From the NCBI GenBank assembly GCA_900769775.1, contig CAAGHT010000035.1, positions 1 through 6,168 on the forward strand: DNA of 6,168 nucleotides. The letters are read 5' to 3'. Origin of the DNA: Clostridia bacterium (GTDB lineage: Bacteria; Bacillota; Clostridia; Oscillospirales; Acutalibacteraceae). Within the stretch, counting starts at the first letter, position 1. Each line of letters starts with the position of its first letter. Shown here in pieces: positions 1 through 4,069 of the stretch. The notes below the pieces were generated by a model that saw only the letters and a program-made list of their open reading frames with translations, was not told the origin of the DNA and ran no database searches. Position numbers and translations under genes: made by a program.

Positions 1-153
1 AACCGAAAATTTTGTTCTGTCCGCGAAGTCTGATACCCGCAATAATACTTTGTGTATTATAAGGGTGAAGGCAAAGCGGTAGGGCAAAATTTGGTTCCAA
101 AACCGATTTCGTCCCTAATCGCAACTCCCTAAAGCGCCTCTCCTTTTGAGATT
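1..153 (-). ncRNA. Candidate structured non-coding RNA or riboswitch-like leader, 3' end outside window
   Basis: No convincing gene covers this stretch, yet it lies just downstream of a near-consensus minus-strand promoter and folds into nested helices. Plus-strand positions 1-14 pair with 85-96 (AAATTTTG with CAAAATTT, then AACC with GGTT, separated by a 2-nt bulge). Inside, 21-24 (CCGC) pair with 76-79 (GCGG), 36-38 with 63-65, and 42-48 (ATAATAC) with 54-60 (GTATTAT) around a 5-nt loop. A separate 5' element pairs 116-120 (TAATC) with 150-154 (GATTA). A heptamer, TTAGGGA on the RNA strand, occurs twice (112-118 and 126-132). I compared it from memory with T-box, lysine, SAM, glycine, FMN, c-di-AMP, M-box, 6S, SRP, tmRNA and RNase P consensus sequences and recognised none. 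It could be a free-standing ncRNA or the leader of a gene beyond position 1. The class is unknown; the helices are seen, the function is not. Confidence 0.45.
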
Positions 154-159
154 AGGACC

Positions 160-188
160 ATTATAACACAACTTTTTATAGTTGTCAA
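160..188 (-). promoter_or_regulatory. Strong sigma-A-type promoter for the minus-strand RNA
   Basis: On the minus strand, a perfect -35 TTGACA (183-188) and a perfect -10 TATAAT (160-165) are separated by exactly 17 bp. The -10 carries a TGT extension (166-168). This is the best promoter in the window. The predicted start is near 153, so transcription runs left into the hairpin-rich region at 1-153 and away from the microprotein gene at 273. Confidence 0.82.
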
Positions 189-200
189 CGCTTTAAAGCG
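168..200. promoter_or_regulatory. Candidate operator dyads over and beside the -35 box
   Basis: Two inverted repeats cluster on the promoter at 160-188. ACAACT (168-173) and AGTTGT (180-185), six bases apart, fill the spacer and overlap the -35 box. The 12-bp perfect palindrome CGCTTTAAAGCG (189-200) lies directly upstream of the -35. Such placements suit a repressor or activator site. AT-rich palindromes also arise by chance, so the regulatory role is inference. Confidence 0.3.
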
Positions 201-272
201 CTAAATTATTGATTTTTTGAATAAATCGCCTCTGTCTTCACAAAATAGTCTTGAAAGCGGGGTGATTTCACA

Positions 273-383
273 ATGGAACAGAACAAGAATCAGAATAAAA
301 ACCAGAACAAGAATCAGAACAAAAATCAGCAGAACAACCAGAACAAGAACGAGCAGAAGCAGGAACAGAATAAGAACTATTAA
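273..383 (+). CDS. 36-residue Asn/Gln/Lys-rich microprotein
   Basis: ATG at 273-275 is preceded by a good ribosome-binding site, GGGGTGA (259-265), with 7 nt spacing. The frame closes with TAA at 381-383 and a strong terminator follows at 426-460, so it has the parts of an independent small gene. The product is almost entirely polar: 14 Asn, 10 Gln, 7 Lys and 3 Glu, plus Met1 and a C-terminal Tyr. An NQNK-type unit repeats about four times in the first half. It has no hydrophobic residues except Met and Tyr, so no membrane segment or signal peptide, and it is surely disordered and basic. Short Asn/Gln/Lys-rich ORFs of this kind occur in clostridial genomes as hypothetical proteins (general recollection, unchecked). 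A spore or nucleic-acid-binding role can be imagined, but nothing here shows one. The repeat may instead be a low-complexity artefact, though the RBS and terminator argue against that. Confidence 0.68.
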   Translation: MEQNKNQNKNQNKNQNKNQQNNQNKNEQKQEQNKNY

Positions 384-425
384 AATTTAAAGGCTCGGGT
401 TTTGAGTCTTACTCTAAAGTACAGT

Positions 426-460
426 AAAAAGCTGTGTAGATAATTTCTACACAGCTTTTT
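426..460. terminator. Bidirectional intrinsic terminator between convergent genes
   Basis: This is a perfect 15-bp stem around a 5-nt loop: AAAAAGCTGTGTAGA (426-440) against TCTACACAGCTTTTT (446-460). The stem has U-runs on both strands, so it can end transcription of the microprotein from the left and of the 156-residue gene from the right. Confidence 0.88.
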
Positions 461-547
461 CGTCTTATACCGTAACAAGCAGATGAAAAGCAAATCACAT
501 TTCCACAGCCAGACCTTTGTAACATTTGCAATGAAAATATACGATAA

Positions 548-1018
548 TTATCTTTTAGATTGCAAATACATTTGCAAAATTTCTTCTGTCTCTTTTTCAT
601 CTACCTTAAATTCTTCACATATATCATTGCATATCCAAGCATAATAATTGGTAATCGCCTCAATAAAAGAATACAAAATCTCCTCAATTGTGCTGTGTTC
701 TGTTCGCACAGGAAGGCGTATCTGCGGAACATCCTCTTTATTTTCGAAGACAGGATACGATGAAAAATCAGACCAATAAAACAAATATCCTACTCGCTTA
801 TTTTTTCGGCTAATCAAATAGTGGTTGTACTCAAAGTCTACCCATAAAGTAATGGGAATACGATAATTAGCCTCTACCCAGCTCACGAAAGAACGAAGCT
901 CTTCTTCAATATCTTTTGGTATTCTTTTATCAAACCTGATATTAAACTCGGGCAAAATATCTTCACAAACTTTCAGTTTTACCGTTTGCGCTTTTATCCA
1001 CACACTGTTTTTATTCAC
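548..1018 (-). CDS. Hypothetical protein, 156 residues, unrecognised family
   Basis: I cannot assign a function. The product looks like a soluble globular alpha/beta protein: no signal peptide or membrane segment. A charged region around residues 30-50 is followed by a strand-rich, aromatic middle (residues 54-100, including WVDFEYNHYLIS and KRVGYLFYW). Next come RLPVRTEH (101-108) and a predicted long amphipathic helix (110-130, EEILYSFIEAITNYYAW) before an acidic/basic tail. The dense Trp/Tyr/Phe pattern suggests a conserved fold rather than a random ORF. The start is GTG at 1016-1018; AGTGGGG lies about 7-9 nt upstream and an in-frame TAG just before it rules out a longer start. The gene is visibly more AT-rich than the mfd-side genes. 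It has its own promoter (1085-1113) and sits between a hairpin array and a bidirectional terminator, a layout consistent with an acquired single-gene cassette. Confidence 0.8.
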   Translation of the reverse strand: MNKNSVWIKAQTVKLKVCEDILPEFNIRFDKRIPKDIEEELRSFVSWVEANYRIPITLWVDFEYNHYLISRKNKRVGYLFYWSDFSSYPVFENKEDVPQIRLPVRTEHSTIEEILYSFIEAITNYYAWICNDICEEFKVDEKETEEILQMYLQSKR

Positions 1019-1084
1019 AATATCGCCCCACTATTTTAAATTTTCTCTTAAAATACATCGGCCAAAACTATCGCCTCTAAATCT

Positions 1085-1113
1085 ATTATACAAAGAAATT
1101 GATAGCCTTTCAA
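1085..1113 (-). promoter_or_regulatory. Promoter of the 156-residue gene
   Basis: Minus strand: -35 TTGAAA (1108-1113), 17-bp spacer, perfect -10 TATAAT (1085-1090). The start would be near 1078, giving a leader of about 60 nt to the GTG at 1018. The outermost base of the -35 coincides with the first base of the outer repeat of the hairpin array, so array and promoter abut exactly. Confidence 0.75.
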
Positions 1114-1268
1114 GTTATATTCCTCCTAAAGTCGGAGTGATATTATTGCCATATGGCAATAGTGTTATTGAAACCTTGTGGTTTCAGTGATATTTTATTC
1201 GCCCAAAAACTGCCGAAGGCAATATCACTTGGACTATAGTCCAAATATCACTGCATTGTAATATAACT
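1113..1268. repeat. Array of 9-bp repeats interleaved with short palindromes
   Basis: Seven copies of a 9-mer with consensus AGTGATATT occur: forward at 1113 (AGTTATATT), 1136, 1161 (AGTGTTATT) and 1186, then inverted (AATATCACT) at 1221, 1244 and 1260 (AATATAACT). Forward copies are spaced 23, 25 and 25 bp apart. Most gaps hold a different small hairpin: CTCC/GGAG (1123-1137), perfect 16-mer ATTGCCATATGGCAAT (1145-1160), GAAACC/GGTTTC (1170-1185), TGCC/GGCA (1211-1221), and perfect 16-mer TTGGACTATAGTCCAA (1229-1244). The whole is a large imperfect dyad centred near 1207, with matching outermost repeats at both ends. It resembles a REP/MITE-type interspersed element, but no transposase or target duplication is visible. 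The 312-bp gap at 1019-1330 otherwise holds the promoter at 1085-1113 and the hairpins at 1268-1280 and 1289-1316. Confidence 0.72.
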
Positions 1269-1288
1269 CGCCTTTGGCGAATAAAACT

Positions 1289-1316
1289 GGCGTTGTATCC
1301 ATATGGGTACAACGCC
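1289..1316 (-). terminator. Probable terminator of the CarD-family gene
   Basis: A 12-bp stem, GGCGTTGTATCC (1289-1300) against GGGTACAACGCC (1305-1316), with an ATAT loop, lies 14 bases past the stop codon at 1331. There is one mismatch in the minus-strand RNA (a wobble pair on the plus strand). The U-tract on the minus side is weak (AGTTTTATT). On the plus side six T's follow after a gap, so some bidirectional use is possible. Confidence 0.5.
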
Positions 1317-1330
1317 TTTCCGAGCCTTTT

Positions 1331-1840
1331 TTACTTATTGGGAATCTCTTTAATATGCTGTAATATAAACGGAGTTACCTCTTCCCTTTTTATATCGAGA
1401 ACGAGGGCAAATTCATCATAAATCATTTTTTCTGCGCGCTGGAAGGCAATTTCATCGGCAGAGCGAAGCTTTCTACCCTTCTCTGAAAGTTCTTTTTGTT
1501 TTTCAAAGAGGGTCTTTATCATTCGGATAATTTCGGTGCGGTCTCCCCTTTCGAAGACGTCGCGGTAAAGCTGTGCTCGCTCCTTGTCATCCTCAACCCA
1601 GAGAGGCTCATTTTCGGGCATATTCCTTATAAGCTCTGCAATCTCCTCCGCCGAAAGTATTTCCTTTATTTTTTCCAAAACCTTGGGATTATCGGTTGGA
1701 GCATAGATTGTATTTTTATCATCATAAATAGGGCTTAGAACATAATACTGTCTTGTTGCCTTACCGATTGTCATATCCTTGATACCTGTCACCTTGCAGA
1801 CCTGCGACCCATAAATGATGGTGGAATTTAGTTTAATCAT
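1331..1840 (-). CDS. CarD/CdnL-family transcriptional regulator
   Basis: CarD-family proteins bind the RNA polymerase beta subunit through an N-terminal Tudor-like domain, the same RNAP-interaction module found in Mfd, and stabilise open promoter complexes through a helical C-terminal domain. Here residues 1-58 match the N-terminal domain in order: a short strand start, IIYGSQVCKVTGI (8-20), the QYYVLSPIYDD strand pair (31-41), and the TIYAPTDN turn (44-51). Residues 60-165 are predicted all-helical. Trp81 precedes a helix and is a candidate for the wedge Trp that contacts the promoter in CarD (inference). At 169 residues the length fits the family. The start is ATG at 1838-1840, with a strong SD, CTCCTCC on the plus strand at 1844-1850. 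It follows the amidase gene on the same strand, but a terminator and its own candidate promoter lie between them. Confidence 0.92.
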   Translation of the reverse strand: MIKLNSTIIYGSQVCKVTGIKDMTIGKATRQYYVLSPIYDDKNTIYAPTDNPKVLEKIKEILSAEEIAELIRNMPENEPLWVEDDKERAQLYRDVFERGDRTEIIRMIKTLFEKQKELSEKGRKLRSADEIAFQRAEKMIYDEFALVLDIKREEVTPFILQHIKEIPNK

Positions 1841-1856
1841 TTTCTCCTCCCGAAAT

Positions 1857-1898
1857 AAAAAATCAAAAAGCGTGTAGCCTTATTTAAAGACTACACGC
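1857..1898 (-). terminator. Intrinsic terminator after the amidase gene, inside the predicted carD-type leader
   Basis: The stem GCGTGTAG / CTACACGC extends inward by four more pairs (one wobble), giving about 12 bp around a 5-nt loop (1870-1898). On the minus strand it is followed by TTTTTGATTTTTT. It ends 70-100 nt after the amidase stop and only about 6 bp before the RBS of the next gene. Because a candidate promoter lies upstream of it, it may also act as an attenuator for that gene. Confidence 0.75.
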
Positions 1899-1934
1899 AA
1901 AAATCTTGCCGGACTTACATCTTTATCCGTATTT

Positions 1935-1963
1935 ATTTTAACATATTTTATAAAATTTTTCAA
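1935..1963 (-). promoter_or_regulatory. Candidate promoter for the CarD-family gene
   Basis: Minus strand: -35 TTGAAA (1958-1963), 17-bp spacer, -10 TAAAAT (1935-1940) with a TGT extension (1941-1943). The start would be near 1928, giving an 88-nt leader that contains the terminator hairpin at 1857-1898. The region is very AT-rich, which raises the chance of a fortuitous match. Confidence 0.55.
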
Positions 1964-1972
1964 ATGGAAATT

Positions 1973-4009
1973 TTACTGAATCGAGATAAAATAATCGAAA
2001 ATTCCGCTAACGAGAGCATCGGCGCACTTATCGTTAAAGGCAGGGTCAATTATCTTATTGTACTCGTTTCTATTTGTAAGATAGCCATTTTCAGTCAGCA
2101 CCGAGGGACACTCGGTACAGCGGGCAAGGAAGAAATAATGCCACTTTACACCGCTCCATTTGGTAGTGGTGTAAAGGCCCTCCTCTTCGGTCGCAGCGTA
2201 TAGATCCTTTGCCGCATTTGCCGAAAATGCCGTGAAATGATAGGTATTAAATCCACTTGGGGTTGCCGATGAGGAAGCATTTCTGTGAAGTGAGATTACA
2301 AAATCGGGCTTCGTATCTCGGACCATATTCATTCTCTCTTCTGCCTCAACAGTCGCGTCATCAGTTCTTGTCATAATAACGGTAGCGCCATAGGCTTTAA
2401 GTCTCTCTTGAAGCTTTTCGGCAAGCATAAGGGTCAATACCTTTTCGGGCTTTTTACTGTCAAAACCATAGGCTCCCGACTGTTCTCCGCCGTGACCTGC
2501 ATCAACAAGAATAGTAACTCCCTCAAGGGAATAACCGTATTCATTCTCTGCCGTTTGCAAAGTTACGGGGTTTAAAAAGCTGAATACAAGCTGACCCTCA
2601 CTGTTATATTCTGCCGACCAACCGTAGAAAACACCCTTTTTCTTCAAATGAAGTCTCAGTGTATAATCGGACTCGTTTTTGATTACCTCATAGCGCTCAA
2701 AAATCTTATTGTCGGCAAGGTCAAACTCTCCGAGAAGCTCCTCTGCATAGCAGAAGGTTATATCAATATAGGTAAAGGTCGAGGACTTGACAGTATAATC
2801 AAGCTCCCACTTGCCGTTGTTTGAGTTTTCGTTTGTATATTTCTGCGGATACAGGTCGAAATAGAAGGGTGCCTTCCAATCGACATTTAGTGTAAGGGTG
2901 GTGTGGCGGCCCTCGGATGAAAATGCAGCTACGCTCAGCTTATTTCGGTCGGGCAGACTACCCTTATAAACCTTGATATTCTCCCCTGCTCCGCTTGTTT
3001 CAAGATAGAGCTGCTTTCCGTAACGGAGAGTGCGGAATTCTAGTCCGTCACCGTTTGTGCTGACAGCGGCAGAGCAGTAGTCAACCGTGCCTTTTGGCAA
3101 ATAGTTATTTGTCGGTCTTGAATAATCAGCAATATCACCGACATTCATAACCTCGGCACTTCGGCAAATAACCTCTGCGATATCGGTATGACCAACATCT
3201 ATGTAGTTCTTGCCCGTCGGAATATAATAATCTTCCTCGGGCGGCTTTTCTGTCTTGCGAACGGTAATCTTTGAGCCTGTTGCCTTGCCCGTGCCTACCT
3301 TCGAGGTGGCTTTGAAGGCAATTGCCGAATATGTAACGCTCTTTTCATAGTTTACGGGCATCTCAAAGCTTCCGAAATAGTCGGAATATTCATCATCCTG
3401 CTGTTCAAGATGCTTTTCCGAAAGGGTAATTGTCTTGCCGTTCCAGGTTGCGGTAACGGTGCATCCTGCAAGGGCTCTCACACGAACTGTCAGGGTACTT
3501 CCGCCGTCGAGGGTGAGGTTATCGGTAGGAGTTGCCTCTAAAATAACCGTCTTGCGATAACGGACAACATATTTATAGCTGTTTTCACCCTGCTTTATTG
3601 TAAACCAGTTGTTACCTGCCTCAAGGCTCACCGCTTCGGAGAATATACCGTCACTGCCGACGGCAATTACCTTATCGTTTATATAAAGATGAATGCTCGG
3701 GTCGGCACTTCCCTTTATTACAACACTATCCTTATAAACGGTTATATCGTCTCTTTGCGGATAGGTTATATCAAGCTTTTTAACCTCGGGCTCTGAGGAG
3801 GTTGCTTCACTGCTGTTACTGCTGACAGCGTCGCTGCTGCTTTCCTCTGTTGAGGAGGCAGGCTCGCTAATGCCGGGCTGCTCAGAGGATACATCTGCCA
3901 CAGTCGGCTTTGCGAGTCCTCCGAGAATAGCAAACAGAAAGACTCCCGTGAGCAGTAAAAAGGCTCCGAGCACCGATATTATGATTATTAACTTTTTATT
4001 TCTTCTCAC
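1973..4009 (-). CDS. Membrane-anchored N-acetylmuramoyl-L-alanine amidase (Amidase_3)
   Basis: This is a zinc hydrolase that cuts the bond between MurNAc and the first alanine of the peptide stem in peptidoglycan. Residue numbers count from an upstream GTG at 4021. An RRNKK charge cluster (6-10) and one hydrophobic segment (11-36) form an uncleaved anchor or signal. A Ser/Glu-rich linker follows (44-80). Next is an Ig-like beta domain resembling the glucodextranase-B type (about 83-157), a second beta-rich part (158-255), and an unassigned middle (262-500). The C-terminal Amidase_3 domain (503-678) keeps all key residues: His510 (VDAGHGG), Glu526 (KPEK), His579 (SLHRNA) and Glu644 (LTENGYLTN). 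I prefer GTG at 4007-4009 because GGGGA lies 5 nt upstream, giving 678 residues; the longer start has no SD. It follows a strong terminator directly, so its expression may depend on readthrough. Likely roles are wall remodelling, division or sporulation. Confidence 0.95.
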   Translation of the reverse strand: MRRNKKLIIIISVLGAFLLLTGVFLFAILGGLAKPTVADVSSEQPGISEPASSTEESSSDAVSSNSSEATSSEPEVKKLDITYPQRDDITVYKDSVVIKGSADPSIHLYINDKVIAVGSDGIFSEAVSLEAGNNWFTIKQGENSYKYVVRYRKTVILEATPTDNLTLDGGSTLTVRVRALAGCTVTATWNGKTITLSEKHLEQQDDEYSDYFGSFEMPVNYEKSVTYSAIAFKATSKVGTGKATGSKITVRKTEKPPEEDYYIPTGKNYIDVGHTDIAEVICRSAEVMNVGDIADYSRPTNNYLPKGTVDYCSAAVSTNGDGLEFRTLRYGKQLYLETSGAGENIKVYKGSLPDRNKLSVAAFSSEGRHTTLTLNVDWKAPFYFDLYPQKYTNENSNNGKWELDYTVKSSTFTYIDITFCYAEELLGEFDLADNKIFERYEVIKNESDYTLRLHLKKKGVFYGWSAEYNSEGQLVFSFLNPVTLQTAENEYGYSLEGVTILVDAGHGGEQSGAYGFDSKKPEKVLTLMLAEKLQERLKAYGATVIMTRTDDATVEAEERMNMVRDTKPDFVISLHRNASSSATPSGFNTYHFTAFSANAAKDLYAATEEEGLYTTTKWSGVKWHYFFLARCTECPSVLTENGYLTNRNEYNKIIDPAFNDKCADALVSGIFDYFISIQ

Positions 4010-4014
4010 GCTTG

Positions 4015-4019
4015 TCCCC
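4015..4019 (-). promoter_or_regulatory. RBS deciding the amidase start
   Basis: GGGGA on the minus strand lies 5 nt before GTG 4007-4009. The upstream in-frame GTG (4019-4021) overlaps it and is preceded only by a T/A run. The same AGTGGGG stretch precedes the GTG start of the 156-residue gene. Confidence 0.5.
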
Positions 4020-4026
4020 ACTTTTT

Positions 4027-4066
4027 AAAAAAAATTAGACGGAGTCTGCAATCAGACCCCGTCTAA
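4027..4066 (-). terminator. Strong intrinsic terminator of the foldase-like lipoprotein gene
   Basis: A 14-bp stem (4035-4048 with 4053-4066, one G-U pair) closes a 4-nt loop and is followed on the minus strand by eight T's (4027-4034). It starts 3 nt after the stop codon at 4070 and ends only 18 bp before the preferred amidase start, leaving no room for a separate promoter between. Confidence 0.92.
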
Positions 4067-4069
4067 GAA

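Noticed and set aside
1..153. Identification as T-box, lysine, SAM, FMN, glycine, M-box or c-di-AMP riboswitch, or as 6S, SRP, tmRNA or RNase P RNA
   Set aside because: None of the conserved core sequences I remember for these classes is present; a covariance-model search is needed.
218..247. Possible forespore-type promoter (TGAATA, 17 bp, CAAAATA) or weak sigma-A promoter (TTGAAT-N18-CAAAAT) ahead of the microprotein
   Set aside because: Matches are partial and the two readings use the same bases; the sequence alone cannot tell whether either is real.
522..577. Repeated ACATTTGCAA (522-531, 568-577) and the dyad TTGCAAAT-AC-ATTTGCAA (560-577)
   Set aside because: AT-rich, short and partly inside the 3' end of a coding region; no regular spacing or context to give it a role.
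409..600. 63-codon minus-strand open frame
   Set aside because: It runs through the bidirectional terminator and overlaps the end of the orphan gene in another frame; no RBS and an unlikely composition. A shadow frame.
1113..1268. CRISPR array interpretation of the repeat block
   Set aside because: Repeats are only 9 bp, they invert halfway, and the spacers are palindromic rather than unique protospacer-like sequence; no cas gene in the window.
389..1329. 10-bp inverted repeat AAAGGCTCGG / CCGAGCCTTT flanking the orphan gene and array, just after both neighbouring stop codons
   Set aside because: Exact 10-mer matches are expected several times by chance in a window this size, and no target duplication or transposase accompanies it. 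Not enough to call an island boundary.
1964..2203. 79-codon plus-strand frame antisense to the amidase C-terminus
   Set aside because: It lies opposite the conserved catalytic domain, with no RBS; a shadow.
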